This document shows, in pieces, positions 9,639 to 19,071 of a stretch of DNA of 64,000 bases. A program made the translations under genes and the position numbers. Numbering within the stretch: the first letter of the stretch is position 1; each line of letters opens with the position of its first letter. The stretch is from assembly GCF_000024625.1 (NCBI RefSeq), contig NC_013407.1:248001-312000 (forward strand). Direction: 5' to 3'. Under the pieces are notes generated by a model, which saw nothing but the letters and a program-made list of their open reading frames with translations, was not told the origin of the DNA and searched no databases. Source of the stretch: Methanocaldococcus vulcanius M7 (lineage in GTDB: Archaea > AGJL01 > Methanococci > Methanococcales > Methanocaldococcaceae).

Positions 9639-9964
9639 GGTGTGCATGGCTTCCTTGGGGTGGGTATCTCTCCCAGACCTCTCCTTGACCCCAGACCTCT
9701 TCTCCGTCCCGCACCCCCGTGAGCGCCGACGTCCTGCCTACCGTTGCTCCCTTCCGGGCCTGGCGGGGTTCGGCAGGTAAAGGGGGTTATCCCTCCCCTA
9801 CAGGAGGGACTCCCCCTCCGCCGAGCCCCACGGGACGAGACCTCATCGAGAGGCCTGGGAAGGAGAGGACGGGAGAGTATACCGCCCCCAAGTTTTCGGC
9901 CCCCGCATAAGGGCGATTTCGGGTTACAGGGGACGCCCAACCCCCCGGCCTAGCCATGCACACC
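9639..9964 (-). ncRNA. Signal recognition particle RNA (7S RNA)
   Basis: A 326-base GC-rich island in AT-rich DNA. Read on the minus strand, the 5' end (GGTGTGCATGGCT) is exactly complementary to the 3' end (AGCCATGCACACC), giving the archaeal terminal helix. The conserved helix 8 is present as GCCAGGCCCGGAAGGGAGCA with its GGAA tetraloop, followed by the matching strand ACGGTAGGCAGG. It is the RNA scaffold that binds SRP19 (gene at 41985) and SRP54. Transcription ends in a T-rich stretch just left of 9639. Confidence 0.97.
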
Positions 9965-9988
9965 GATTATATATATAGTATGATTATT

Positions 9989-9996
9989 TATATATA
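9989..9996 (-). promoter_or_regulatory. TATA box of the SRP RNA gene
   Basis: TATATAAA on the minus strand, centred about 28 bases upstream of the RNA 5' end at 9964, which is the expected distance for an archaeal TBP site. Confidence 0.6.
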
Positions 9997-10059
9997 GTTT
10001 GTGGTCATCTTTATTCCAGATTTTCTATTAATTCATACTTAATCCACAATGCGTTTGAC

Positions 10060-11190
10060 TTATTTTTTATCGTCTATCAAAAAATCGTTTATTTTTTCAC
10101 ATAGTAGTATAAAATCCTCTTTCTTATGCCCTATGTTTATACTAACTCTTATTCTCTCAGATCCCTTTGGAACTGTTGGGTATCTTATCCCAACACAAAA
10201 GATATTATTGTCTATAAGATGTTGAGCAAGAGACATAGTTTTTTCTCCAAAAATAAAAGGAAAGATCGGGGTTATATGTCCACAATTTATATATTTATAT
10301 TTTTTGAATATTTTATTTGCAATGTTTATTTTATTTTGAAGGTTTTTAACAACTTCCCCTTTTTCTATAATCTCAAACGCTTTAATACACCCTTCTACTA
10401 CATGAGGAGGAAGTGCAGTTGAGTATATAAAACTTCTTGAAGTGTTTATTAAATAATCAATAACCTCCTCAACTCCACAAACAAATCCACCTAAACCTCC
10501 CACCGCCTTTGAAAGGGTTCCAACTTGCACTATATTATCTGAGGGCTTTATGTTGAAGTGTTTTAGTGTTCCTTTTCCATTTCCTAAAACTCCTGTTCCA
10601 TGGGCATCATCTACGATAAGAACTGCATTAAATTCGTCTGCAATTTTTTTTAATTCTTTTATTGGAGCAACGTCTCCATCCATACTAAAAACTCCATCGG
10701 TTATGATAAATAAATTTCCTTCCTCATATTTACGCCAGTTTTCTTCTATTAGGTTTAATAGATGGGAGATGTTGCAGTGCTCATAAATTAATACATCAGC
10801 CCTGCTTAACCGACATCCGTCTATTATAGATGCGTGATTTAATTTATCACTTAAAATTAGATCTCCTTTTTTACATAATGCAGATATAACTCCTACGTTT
10901 GTGGCATATCCAGAAGAGTAAACCAGTGCCCGTTCTGTTTCTTTAAATTCAGCAATTTTTTCTTCGAGTTTTTCATGATTTATATTGCCGGAGGTTAATC
11001 GAGATCCTGTCGAGCCAGAACCATATCTCAACCCATTTTTTACAGCATTTAAGATTTCAGGATGTTTTGATAGGCAAAGATAGTCGTTAGAAGAGAAATC
11101 AATAAACTTTCCATCTTTGACTTTTAGAGTTCTATAAAGACCAGAATTCTTTATATTATTTAATTCCTTTTTTAAATGTTCTCGAAACAT
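10060..11190 (-). CDS. bioF: 8-amino-7-oxononanoate synthase
   Basis: 376 residues of an alpha-oxoamine synthase (PLP fold type I). Recognisable motifs are the SSNDYLCLSKHPE opening, GSTGSRLTSGN, DDAHGTGVLGNG, and the PLP lysine in GTLSKAVGGLGG. It condenses pimeloyl-CoA with alanine in biotin synthesis. The ATG at 11190 lies behind AGTGAG; the in-frame GTG at 11199 would overlap that signal, so it is less likely. It lies 95 bases downstream of bioW, and bioB is divergent, which supports the bioF call over the related glycine C-acetyltransferase. Confidence 0.92.
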   Translation of the reverse strand: MFREHLKKELNNIKNSGLYRTLKVKDGKFIDFSSNDYLCLSKHPEILNAVKNGLRYGSGSTGSRLTSGNINHEKLEEKIAEFKETERALVYSSGYATNVGVISALCKKGDLILSDKLNHASIIDGCRLSRADVLIYEHCNISHLLNLIEENWRKYEEGNLFIITDGVFSMDGDVAPIKELKKIADEFNAVLIVDDAHGTGVLGNGKGTLKHFNIKPSDNIVQVGTLSKAVGGLGGFVCGVEEVIDYLINTSRSFIYSTALPPHVVEGCIKAFEIIEKGEVVKNLQNKINIANKIFKKYKYINCGHITPIFPFIFGEKTMSLAQHLIDNNIFCVGIRYPTVPKGSERIRVSINIGHKKEDFILLCEKINDFLIDDKK

Positions 11191-11285
11191 AGTTCTCACT
11201 AAAATCTCTTCATCTTTTTTAACTTCTATTTGATTTCCTGTTTTTTACTTTATTTAGGTTTTAATTTTATTACAATTTATTGTCG

Positions 11286-11987
11286 TTATCTTATTATACA
11301 TGGCTTATTTTCTAATTTTTCAATTAATTTTTTTATATTTCTGTCATCTTTTATAAAAAATACTCTACCTCCTGGATCTCCTTCTCTTTTTAGATTAGTT
11401 ATTCTAAAATACCCCTTTTTAGTTGCAACATATCCCGTAGTGTAATTTTTGTTATCTGATGTACATAACTCGGCTAACACTCCGAGATGAATAACTTTTG
11501 AAGCTATTGCGATCGCGTCTACTGTCCTTTCTGTCCCTAAATTTTTAGTTAAAATTTCATTTTTTAAGCTCTCAGAGACATCTATATTCTTCACTCTAAC
11601 TCCTCGCTCTTTATCAGGATCTAAACGTTCTCCTTTTAAATTTAGCAGAGCTGCACCTCTCATCCCTCCTCGATCTATAATTTCAAACGCCTGTAAAATG
11701 ATCTCTTTCGGAATTCCTTCATTAATTAATATTTCAATAGCTTTTTTTCGAGCTTCTTTTATGTTTTTACAAGGTATTGTTATTATTGGAAGATGATCGA
11801 TGTATTCTATCTCCCCAACGATTTTCTCTACTTTTATATTTATAAAGTCAGGCGTTCCATTTTCATGATTTAATGCCCTTTTGGTTAGATCTTTAACAAC
11901 TTCTTCGATTTTTTCTTTTTCTACTATCCTCTCCGCCCCTGAGATGTGTTTACCATTTTTCGATGCTCGCATTTTTATACTATACAT
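11286..11987 (-). CDS. bioW: 6-carboxyhexanoate-CoA ligase (pimeloyl-CoA synthetase)
   Basis: 233 residues. The family N-terminus [19 protein letters not shown] is clear, as are GGMRGAALL and the RVKNIDVSE stretch. BioW activates pimelate with ATP and CoA, supplying BioF. The ATG at 11987 follows GGGTGTG; the upstream GTG at 11996 overlaps that site. It is followed by bioF and is divergent from bioB across about 250 bases. Confidence 0.93.
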
Positions 11988-12241
11988 AATACACACCCAT
12001 TTTGGGCATAATACTAAATATCCTAAACTTAATTATACCATAAAAATTATCATAATTATAGATTATAGTATATTGTATAATTTGTCTTAAACTGTTTTTT
12101 GTATAAATGTTGCATATATAGGATGGAAGTAATAACGATTAAAATGATTAAAAATTCTTTTTGTTATTATCTTCCTTATCATCTTTATTAGTTCTATTAA
12201 TTATTTCTATTGTTCTTCAATAATAACCTGGGTGATTTGGT
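11988..12241. promoter_or_regulatory. Divergent bioW/bioB promoter region
   Basis: 254 AT-rich bases with several TATA-like stretches in both directions. No clear long palindrome resembling a BirA operator is seen by eye. Confidence 0.3.
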
Positions 12242-13324
12242 GTGGAAGAGTTTTTAAAAAGATCTCTAAGGGGAAAGTTAACTCTTGATGATGCCCTCTA
12301 CCTGTATAAAAATTTTAATGCAATAGATCTCCTTTATTTAGCTTTTAAGGTAAAATTACATTACAACAACAATAAGCAGAAGGGAATTAAATTATGCTCA
12401 ATAATCAATGCAAAGAGTGGAAAATGTAAAGAAAATTGTATTTTTTGCTCCCAGTCCATTTACAATAACTGTAAAATTCCTGTTTACCCATTAAAATCTA
12501 AAACAGAGATTTTAGAGTATGCAAAAAAACTTGTTGAAGAGTGTTGTAAAATTTCTTCAACCATGGAGTATGGAACATTAATTGGATCTGAAAGCTCCAA
12601 CTTCAAGAAGATAAAGCGTTTTAACATGAGATCTCCTCTACAGATAGAGAGATTCAGCATAGTTTCAAGTGGAAAGAGTGTTAATGATGATGAATTTGTG
12701 AAAATTTTAGAGGCAATATACTTAATAAAAGAAGAGACGAATTTGAAGGTTTGTTGCTCTCTTGGGCTTTTAGATGAAGAAAAATTATATGATTTAAAAA
12801 AATTAGATGTTAGAGTTCATAACAACTTAGAAACATCAAAAGATTTCTTTAAAAATATCTGTTCTACTCATGGCTATGATGATAAAGTAGATCTAATCAA
12901 AAAATGTAAAAAACTTGGATTAGAAGTTTGCAGTGGTGGAATTTTTGGACTTGGAGAAAGTATAGAGGATCGGTTAAGTATGGCTTTTGATCTTAAATGT
13001 TTAGGAGTAGATAGTGTTCCAATCAACTTGCTACATCCAATTGAAGGGACAAAAATATATCAAAAAATAAAAAATCGAGAAATAAAACAAATAACGGTAT
13101 CGGAAGCACTGAAATCTATTGCACTATTTAAGTTGATTCTACCTAATGCAGAGATAAGGTTAGCTGGTGGAAGAATGTTAAATTTAGGAGATTTTCAATC
13201 ATACGCTTTGCTTGCTATTGATGGATTGATGATTGGAAACTACCTAACTACTAAGGGAAGGTCTTTAAAGGATGATTTAAAAATGATCTTTGATTATATT
13301 CAACTGTCAAATAATTTTTATTAA
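12242..13324 (+). CDS. bioB: Biotin synthase (radical SAM)
   Basis: 360 residues. The radical SAM cluster motif CKENCIFCSQS (CxxxCxxC) follows CSIINAKSG near residue 50, as in BioB. Later motifs are CSLGLL, VHNNLETS, CSGGIFGLGES and the C-terminal RLAGGR. BioB inserts sulfur into dethiobiotin using a 4Fe4S/SAM centre and an auxiliary cluster. The start is GTG behind GGGTGATTT. It is divergent from bioW-bioF, so the three form one biotin locus. bioD and bioA are not in the window. Confidence 0.93.
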   Translation: MEEFLKRSLRGKLTLDDALYLYKNFNAIDLLYLAFKVKLHYNNNKQKGIKLCSIINAKSGKCKENCIFCSQSIYNNCKIPVYPLKSKTEILEYAKKLVEECCKISSTMEYGTLIGSESSNFKKIKRFNMRSPLQIERFSIVSSGKSVNDDEFVKILEAIYLIKEETNLKVCCSLGLLDEEKLYDLKKLDVRVHNNLETSKDFFKNICSTHGYDDKVDLIKKCKKLGLEVCSGGIFGLGESIEDRLSMAFDLKCLGVDSVPINLLHPIEGTKIYQKIKNREIKQITVSEALKSIALFKLILPNAEIRLAGGRMLNLGDFQSYALLAIDGLMIGNYLTTKGRSLKDDLKMIFDYIQLSNNFY

Positions 13325-13381
13325 CAGATTTAAATTAAAAACTTAAATAATGATTATAACATTATGAGGGGTAGAAAAGCC

Positions 13382-14035
13382 ATGAGATATGATTTTCACA
13401 CACATACAATTTTTAGCGATGGAGAGTTATTACCTGCCGAACTTGTAAGAAGAGCAAAGGTCTTAAAGCATAGGGCAATAGCAATAACAGATCATGCGGA
13501 TTTTAGCAATTACAAGGATCTTATTGAGAAAACAATAACTGCTAAGGAGAATTTAGAAAAATATTGGGACATAATTATTGTTGTAGGTGTAGAACTAACT
13601 CACGTTCCTCCAAAGGCAATTCCAGATCTTGCTAAAAAGTGTAAAGATCTTGGGGCAGAAATTGTCGTGGTTCATGGAGAGACGGTTGTAGAGCCAGTAG
13701 AGGAAAAGACCAATTATTATGCTTCCATTTCTGAGGATGTAGATATTTTGGCTCATCCTGGATTTATCGATAAAGAAGTTGCCGAAAATTTAAAAGAGAA
13801 TGATATTTTTGTTGAAATAACATCAAGAAAAGGCCATAACATAACTAACGGCCACGTGGTAAATGTTGCGAGAAAGTTTAATTTAAAGACATTAATTAAT
13901 ACCGACACCCATTCCCCAGATGACTTGATAGATTTGGAATTCGCGAAAAAGGTTGGTTTAGGAGCAGGCCTAACAAAAAATGAATTGGAGAAAACCCTTA
14001 TTCAATACCCAAAAGAACTCTTAAAAAGATTATAA
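13382..14035 (+). CDS. PHP-domain phosphoesterase (histidinol-phosphatase-like)
   Basis: 217 residues. PHP metal-binding motifs appear in order: DFHTHTIFSDGE, AITDHAD, GVELTHV, VVHGET, ILAHPGF and the C-terminal NTDTHSPDDL. The ATG at 13382 follows GAGGGG with nine bases spacing; the ATG at 13364 overlaps that site and is rejected. It lies 57 bases after bioB, possibly in the same transcript. The substrate is unknown. Confidence 0.85.
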   Translation: MRYDFHTHTIFSDGELLPAELVRRAKVLKHRAIAITDHADFSNYKDLIEKTITAKENLEKYWDIIIVVGVELTHVPPKAIPDLAKKCKDLGAEIVVVHGETVVEPVEEKTNYYASISEDVDILAHPGFIDKEVAENLKENDIFVEITSRKGHNITNGHVVNVARKFNLKTLINTDTHSPDDLIDLEFAKKVGLGAGLTKNELEKTLIQYPKELLKRL

Positions 14036-14216
14036 AATCCAATATTAAAATTTTAAAATTTTTTGTTTGATTTATCATTTTACATATTTTTACGGTTAAA
14101 TACATATTAAAAACATTCCAAAGATATTTATTGTAAAAACTTCAAAGTTTATAATATGGGTAAATAAAATTTTACCCAGATAAAAATATTTATAATCTAT
14201 TATTGAAGGTGAGCTT

Positions 14217-14399
14217 ATGCCCATTCCTCCAGACGTGGGAACCGCAATTATCTGGCTGCTTTTGATCGGTGCAATACTGTATCTTATTGTAAGATGTCAA
14301 AATCATGAAGGAGAAAAGTTAAAAAATGATGAATTATTAGAAGAGATCCGAGCCCTAAAGGAAGAAATTAAAAAACTTAGGGAAGAGTTAAAAGAGTAA
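14217..14399 (+). CDS. Small single-span membrane protein with coiled coil
   Basis: 60 residues. Residues about 8-26 (GTAIIWLLLIGAILYLIVR) form one membrane span. The rest is a charged helix ending EEIRALKEEIKKLREELKE with a heptad pattern. The start ATG follows GAAGGTGAG. It is 16 bases from the downstream HTH regulator and probably forms an operon with it, so it could be a membrane partner of that regulator. Unknown family. Confidence 0.75.
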   Translation: MPIPPDVGTAIIWLLLIGAILYLIVRCQNHEGEKLKNDELLEEIRALKEEIKKLREELKE

Positions 14400-14415
14400 A
14401 TTTAGGAGGAGGATC

Positions 14416-14718
14416 GTGAGCGAGGAAATTGAACGGAGTTTAAAGATGTTTAAAGCTCTTTCTCATCCTACAAGGTTAAAAATATTGGCAATGTGTTTAG
14501 ATAAAGAGCTTTCAAGTAAAGAAATAAGAAGATCTCTTAATATTTCTAAACCTCTTTTAATTTCCCATATAAAGAAGTTGGTAGACGCTGAGTTGTTAGA
14601 GTGTAGAATTGAATTTGACAGAGAAAGGTCAATACTGAGAAAGTATTATAAAACAAAAGAAGATTTGATGATAGATCTTCCGAATCTCTTATACAAAATA
14701 AAAAAACAGTTAAATTAA
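14416..14718 (+). CDS. ArsR-like winged-helix transcriptional regulator
   Basis: 100 residues with an ArsR-type N-terminus, MFKALSHPTRLKILAMC, a helix-turn-helix (LSSKEIRRSLNISKPLLISHI), and a wing region RSILRKYYKTKED. The start is GTG behind GGAGGAGG. No metal-binding cysteine pair is visible apart from one Cys in LECRIEF, so metal sensing is not supported. The stop overlaps the stop of the opposite-strand gene at 14715 by four bases. Confidence 0.85.
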   Translation: MSEEIERSLKMFKALSHPTRLKILAMCLDKELSSKEIRRSLNISKPLLISHIKKLVDAELLECRIEFDRERSILRKYYKTKEDLMIDLPNLLYKIKKQLN

Positions 14719-14942
14719 GTTGATTTGGAATATTTTTCTTTTGCTTCTTTTATTTTTTCCAACAGTATCTTTAAATCTGTCTTTTTTGTGATATCTTTCT
14801 CTACTTTTAAAAGTTCCTCAACTTTTCGTTCGAGATCTTCTAAACTTTCCGCTTCTTCAAAAATCTCTTTAATATAGTTTATGTTTGAAATGTAAGGTAG
14901 AACATCAAACATCAGCAGTTCAATCTCTCTTTTTTGGTTCAT
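14715..14942 (-). CDS. Small acidic/helical hypothetical protein
   Basis: 75 residues, mostly charged helix (EEAESLEDLERKVEELLKVEKD). No family recognised. The ATG at 14942 follows GGGATAGGT and lies within the end of the DUF2304 gene, a 23-base overlap that implies coupled translation. It converges with the HTH gene. Confidence 0.65.
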   Translation of the reverse strand: MNQKREIELLMFDVLPYISNINYIKEIFEEAESLEDLERKVEELLKVEKDITKKTDLKILLEKIKEAKEKYSKST

Positions 14943-15264
14943 ACCTATCCCTTATTGCAATTTCTCTTACGATATGAGTTATTTGCTTTTCTAATGCATC
15001 AACTTTTGAGTATAATCTATAAATTAAATAGAATAACACGACCATGGATATATAAATTAATGCATCAGTTCCTCTTCCCACTCCCAAAAAGTTTGCAAGA
15101 TAACCGAAACATTCTGGAAATAGTAAAAATATAACAACAGAACTCCAAATAAATATCCAGAATATCCCTTCATTCATATTTATATTTCTTTTTTTTATCT
15201 GCATGATAACTCTCGAAAGAGCAAATAATGCAAACACTACTCCAAATATTTGAATTGGTTCCAT
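14920..15264 (-). CDS. DUF2304 family membrane protein
   Basis: 114 residues with three hydrophobic segments (IFGVVFALFALSRVIMQI; EGIFWIFIWSSVVIFLLFP; ALIYISMVVLFYLIYRLY) followed by a short helix (SKVDALEKQITHIVREIA). This arrangement, together with the RDRYEPK tail, fits DUF2304. Such proteins are often found near glycosyltransferases, but none is adjacent here. The ATG at 15264 follows GGAGGATAG. Confidence 0.75.
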   Translation of the reverse strand: MEPIQIFGVVFALFALSRVIMQIKKRNINMNEGIFWIFIWSSVVIFLLFPECFGYLANFLGVGRGTDALIYISMVVLFYLIYRLYSKVDALEKQITHIVREIAIRDRYEPKKRD

Positions 15265-15684
15265 ATCTTCTATCCTCCACAAGGTTTATATTTTATCCAA
15301 AACCTATTATTATGTTTATATGCTTATTAACTTAACGACGGGTATATATATGCAAAAAATTATATATAATACTTCTAACAAATTAAATCTTTGATTTCCC
15401 TTAGTTGACATATTAATTTAGATCATTAAAGTTGGAGCAATTGATTCAATAACAACAAAAAATAGTATTATAATAGTATTAGAATTAAAATAATGATATT
15501 ATAGTTTTGTTGTTATAGTTTAATAATAAGATGGCATAAAAATAATAACATCACATAATAATAAATAATAAAAGTAAATAATACGTAATATAATATCATA
15601 TTTGTTTTTAATGTTTAAGAAATTTTGTTTATTTTTATTTATGGGGACGTTGGATATGTAGAGGCAAAACAATGTGTGGTTTAA
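15265..15684. other. Intergenic gap, nothing recognised
   Basis: 420 bases of AT-rich DNA with AATAATAT-type low-complexity runs between divergently placed genes. Promoters for both sides presumably lie here. No RNA-like GC island and no palindrome stand out. Confidence 0.4.
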
Positions 15685-16374
15685 ATGGCTAACGCAATGA
15701 AAGTTATTGAGATGTTAAGAATTATTGACAACAGAGCCAAGTTCATGGGGATTAAATTAACTATGATGAAAAACTTATTGGAGAAGTATAAGGATAATAA
15801 AGACCTTCTTAAAGAAGTTCTGAAATTAACGGAAGGGACTCGACTTCATGATTTGATATTGGAGGCATATCCTCCATTGGAGGAATTAAAAAGAGAAATA
15901 AAAGAAGAAGAACTTGAAGTCAAAAAAGAACCTGAGATCTCCACAAATCTACCTAAAAAGGATTTCTGTGTATTTGAGGGGAGGGTTTCCCTAATTGCCT
16001 ACATAAAAGAATATTTAAGAAAATATTACCTTGGAAATAATGTAAAAAAGATATTCTATGAGATTGGAAAGGATTATGCTATAAGATTGGGAATAAACAG
16101 TTATGAAGAGATGATTAGATTCATGAACGAGGATTTTGGAGAGGTTAGTATAGAACACTGCGAACCGTTGACTATAATTGTAAAAAATAATAAAGAGTGT
16201 AAAAATTGTAAGGCATCAGAGCCGATCTGTTATTTAACTGCAGGATTTATTGCTGGATGTTTGGAAAATATGGTAAATAAGTTATATCTGGTTGAAGTAA
16301 CGGAAGAAAAATGTCAGGCAATTGGCGATCCTTTCTGTGCATTTATTGCAAAAAAATCGATAAAACTGAGTTAA
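15685..16374 (+). CDS. V4R-domain (4-vinyl reductase type) ligand-binding protein
   Basis: 229 residues. An N-terminal helical region (about 1-90) precedes a V4R domain with YEIGKDYAIRLG, CYLTAGFIAGCLENM and a C-terminal VEVTEEKCQAIGDPFCAFIA. The cysteines in ECKNCKASEPIC and CQAIGDPFC are the usual V4R metal or ligand-binding positions. V4R proteins bind small hydrophobic molecules and often act as sensors. No partner gene is obvious; it stands alone on the plus strand. Confidence 0.85.
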   Translation: MANAMKVIEMLRIIDNRAKFMGIKLTMMKNLLEKYKDNKDLLKEVLKLTEGTRLHDLILEAYPPLEELKREIKEEELEVKKEPEISTNLPKKDFCVFEGRVSLIAYIKEYLRKYYLGNNVKKIFYEIGKDYAIRLGINSYEEMIRFMNEDFGEVSIEHCEPLTIIVKNNKECKNCKASEPICYLTAGFIAGCLENMVNKLYLVEVTEEKCQAIGDPFCAFIAKKSIKLS

Positions 16375-16414
16375 ACTATTAAAATTTTATTTTACCACAT
16401 ATGAGTTTATAATT

Positions 16415-16948
16415 TTAATTAGCGTCCTCTTTCCACATTACTGCAAAATCTTTCAATGCGTTTTTTACTCTATTTATCTCTCCCTCAATGATTACCTTAT
16501 CCTTTTCATCGCTGTATTCAAATATAACACCATGCCACTCTCCTAAATCGCTTAGTCGCTCAATCTGTATCTCTTTTTGAAGTTTTACCCTTACTGCTTC
16601 AACTTTACCTCTCTTTTTAACTTCTTTGTTATAGTTGCTTTTACTTATCGGAAATCTTACATTCAACTCTCCTCTAACTGCCTTCATCATTTTATTTAAA
16701 TATTTTTCAGTTAACTCTGCATCACACAAACTAAATAGTTGCGATTGCACAAAATTCAACTCTCTTTCGACATCCGCAAGGGTCTTTATCGAGACGTGAG
16801 GGTCTAAGAGGTAGTAGGAAAGGAGAGAATTGGCTAACCTAAGTTTATCAAAAACAATTTCAGGCACTTTTACCCCTCTATTGACAAGCTCAGCTGATAA
16901 CTCAGACAGTACTACCCACTGTTTGTCCAAGTTTCTAACGTCTTTCAT
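16415..16948 (-). CDS. Methanogen-specific hypothetical protein (DUF2096-like)
   Basis: 177 residues, predominantly helical (KQWVVLSELSAELVNRGVKV then a charged C-terminal beta/alpha portion with VIIEGEINRVKNALKDF). It resembles the DUF2096 family of methanogens as I remember it; the function is unknown. Its start overlaps the upstream gene's stop by four bases (ATGA type), so the two are co-translated. Confidence 0.65.
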   Translation of the reverse strand: MKDVRNLDKQWVVLSELSAELVNRGVKVPEIVFDKLRLANSLLSYYLLDPHVSIKTLADVERELNFVQSQLFSLCDAELTEKYLNKMMKAVRGELNVRFPISKSNYNKEVKKRGKVEAVRVKLQKEIQIERLSDLGEWHGVIFEYSDEKDKVIIEGEINRVKNALKDFAVMWKEDAN

Positions 16949-17247
16949 TCCTTTAACCTCTCAATATATCTTTTTAAAATTTGCTCACTATCATAGTTAA
17001 GTTTTACGTTCATTTTATTAAACTCTTCTTTTATTTTTTCTATATCTGCCTCTTTATCTATAAAGAATACTTGATAACTCATTGTTGATACTATATTAAA
17101 TATAGCAACTTTGTCCTCATCTCTTAGTTTTCTCTTATCGATAGCAGCTCTAACTTTCACAAAGTTTTCCATTTCACTATTTAGTGCTTCTTTAACTGAG
17201 AGAATAGAAATCAGTGTTGCTGTAAATGTATGATCGCATTCTGCCAT
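16945..17247 (-). CDS. Small methanogen hypothetical protein
   Basis: 100 residues, helical, with no membrane segment. The start region contains MAECDHTFTATLISILSVKEALNSEM. It is coupled through a four-base overlap to the DUF2096-like gene downstream, suggesting a two-subunit complex. The ATG follows GAGGGGTTAAAT. Family not recognised. Confidence 0.6.
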   Translation of the reverse strand: MAECDHTFTATLISILSVKEALNSEMENFVKVRAAIDKRKLRDEDKVAIFNIVSTMSYQVFFIDKEADIEKIKEEFNKMNVKLNYDSEQILKRYIERLKE

Positions 17248-17460
17248 ATTTAACCCCTCAATAAAAAGAACTAATAATTTTGTTTTATTATCCTTATATC
17301 CTAATTATATTTTTATTATTTTATTATTTTTTCTTTATACGTATAAAAGGTTTTTTGTCTCGGTTTCTTTCTTTTTTAAGGTGATTTGAATATAATAATA
17401 TATCAAAAATATAATTAAAATCAAAAATTAAAAAAGATAAGATCAAAAAGAAAAAAAGGT

Positions 17461-17946
17461 TTATTCTTCTTCAAATCTTATCTCCTTTTCGGGAAGTATG
17501 TAAAAAACATAATTCTCTCGTTTTGATGGAACTTCTTTTAAAAATAAGACAATTCCATTAACAGGAGTATTTGCAAACCTAACATCTCCTTTCTTACTTT
17601 GTAGAGCAGCAACTCTATGCCCTTCAAGAACTCTACATCCAAAATCCACGATAGGATAAACCTTATAACCCTCAGCAGGGATCTCCAATAACCGAGTTCC
17701 TTTTTTAATATAGGTTATTTGCTTAATTCCTCCAACTTCATACTCAATAAGCATATCCCTACTAACGGTTCCCATTAAAATATAGTTATCAAAATCATCG
17801 TATATTACTTGATATAATATTTTTCCTTCTCCGCAATACTCTTCTTCCTCATCTAAAAATCTTATAACCTTACCATCCTCCTCTACAACAACTTTCCTAT
17901 TTTCATGTTTTTCTGCATTTTCTACATACAACCTTGGAATTTTCAT
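17461..17946 (-). CDS. DUF2118-like protein with a lipoyl/biotinyl-type fold
   Basis: 161 residues from the ATG at 17946, behind GGGTGA; the TTG at 17958 is upstream of that site. The C-terminal half (VLEGHRVAALQSKKGDVRFA then TPVNGIVLFLKEVP) follows the strand pattern of lipoyl-like domains, but there is no canonical modified lysine in an EAMKM-type turn. I place it with DUF2118 from memory. It lies 60 bases upstream of idsA on the same strand. Confidence 0.65.
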   Translation of the reverse strand: MKIPRLYVENAEKHENRKVVVEEDGKVIRFLDEEEEYCGEGKILYQVIYDDFDNYILMGTVSRDMLIEYEVGGIKQITYIKKGTRLLEIPAEGYKVYPIVDFGCRVLEGHRVAALQSKKGDVRFANTPVNGIVLFLKEVPSKRENYVFYILPEKEIRFEEE

Positions 17947-18006
17947 ACACTCACCCAAAAAAGGTTTTAAAGATTAAGATTTTAATAAATCTATTTTAAT
18001 GAATTT

Positions 18007-18960
18007 TTAATGAATTCTACTTATTATAAAATCAGCTAAATCCTCTAACACTTTTCTTCTTTCTTCATCGAAAATCTTTAAATAATTTTTTGCTTCCTCG
18101 GTTTTTATTTTCATTAATTCTTTTGCATATTCTATCGAGGGCTTTAATATCTCTATCGCCTCTTTGATCTCTTCTTCTCCAATATTTTTATTCCCTAAAA
18201 TTTCTAATAATCTTCTCTTTTTTTCTTCATCAAGAGTTTTTAACGCATGAATAACAATGATCGTTTTTTTACCTTCCCTTATATCGCTCCCAACGGGTTT
18301 ACCTATTTTATTTTTATCTCCTATAAGATCTAATACGTCATCCTGTATTTGAAACGTTAAACCAATTCTTTTCGCATATTCTTTTAATGCAGTTTTTTCC
18401 TCTTCGCTACAATCAGCCATTATTGCTCCAATTTCAACAGAGGCCTCTAATAAAGCTCCTGTCTTCTTTCTAATCATTTCTAAATATTCTTCCATAGTTG
18501 GATTGTAGTTTTCAAACTTCATATCCATTGCCTGTCCTTCACAAACCTCAACACATGCTTTTGAAAGAATTTTTAAAACATCATGTGCCTTTTTACTATC
18601 TTTTATATTTGAAACTGCTTCAAATGCCTTAGCATATAGGAGATCTCCTGCAAGTATAGCAATTGGCTCACCATAAACAACATGAACTGTTGGTTTTCCC
18701 CTTCTTTCATCATCGTTATCCATTATATCGTCATGAATTAACGTGTAGTTGTGTATTAGTTCAACAGCAGCAGCTGCAGGAAGTATTTCCTCCATATTAT
18801 CTTTTTTTAGATTGTAGGTTATAACTGTTAAGTAAGGCCTTAATCGTTTCCCTCCCGCAAATAATAGATGTTTTGAGGCATTATATAGTTCATCGTTTTT
18901 ATCTACATATTTTTTTAGTTCTTCATCAATTTTTTTTAAAATTTCTACATCGAAAAGCAT
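18007..18960 (-). CDS. idsA: Short-chain isoprenyl diphosphate synthase (GGPP synthase)
   Basis: 317 residues. The first Asp-rich motif is HDDIMDNDDERRGKPT and the second FQIQDDVLDLIGD, each binding the Mg-diphosphate; GGKRLRP near the N-terminus binds IPP. It elongates DMAPP to farnesyl and geranylgeranyl diphosphate for archaeal ether lipids. The start ATG follows GAGGTGAAAAA. RNase J, IPP isomerase and HdrB/C genes follow in the same order as around MJ0860-MJ0864 of M. jannaschii. Confidence 0.95.
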   Translation of the reverse strand: MLFDVEILKKIDEELKKYVDKNDELYNASKHLLFAGGKRLRPYLTVITYNLKKDNMEEILPAAAAVELIHNYTLIHDDIMDNDDERRGKPTVHVVYGEPIAILAGDLLYAKAFEAVSNIKDSKKAHDVLKILSKACVEVCEGQAMDMKFENYNPTMEEYLEMIRKKTGALLEASVEIGAIMADCSEEEKTALKEYAKRIGLTFQIQDDVLDLIGDKNKIGKPVGSDIREGKKTIIVIHALKTLDEEKKRRLLEILGNKNIGEEEIKEAIEILKPSIEYAKELMKIKTEEAKNYLKIFDEERRKVLEDLADFIISRIH

Positions 18961-19071
18961 TTTTTCACCTCACAGTTTTATCAAAGGCGTTATACAGATT
19001 ATTATAAAAGATTATGTTTAAATTTAATGAAAATCATAATAAAATGTGAAGTATTAAAGATTCAAAGATTC

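Noticed and set aside
9578-9953. Three open frames of 63-120 codons on both strands
   Set aside because: They lie in the GC-rich SRP RNA gene, where stops are rare; compositions (Pro/Gly/Arg-rich) are unlike any protein here.
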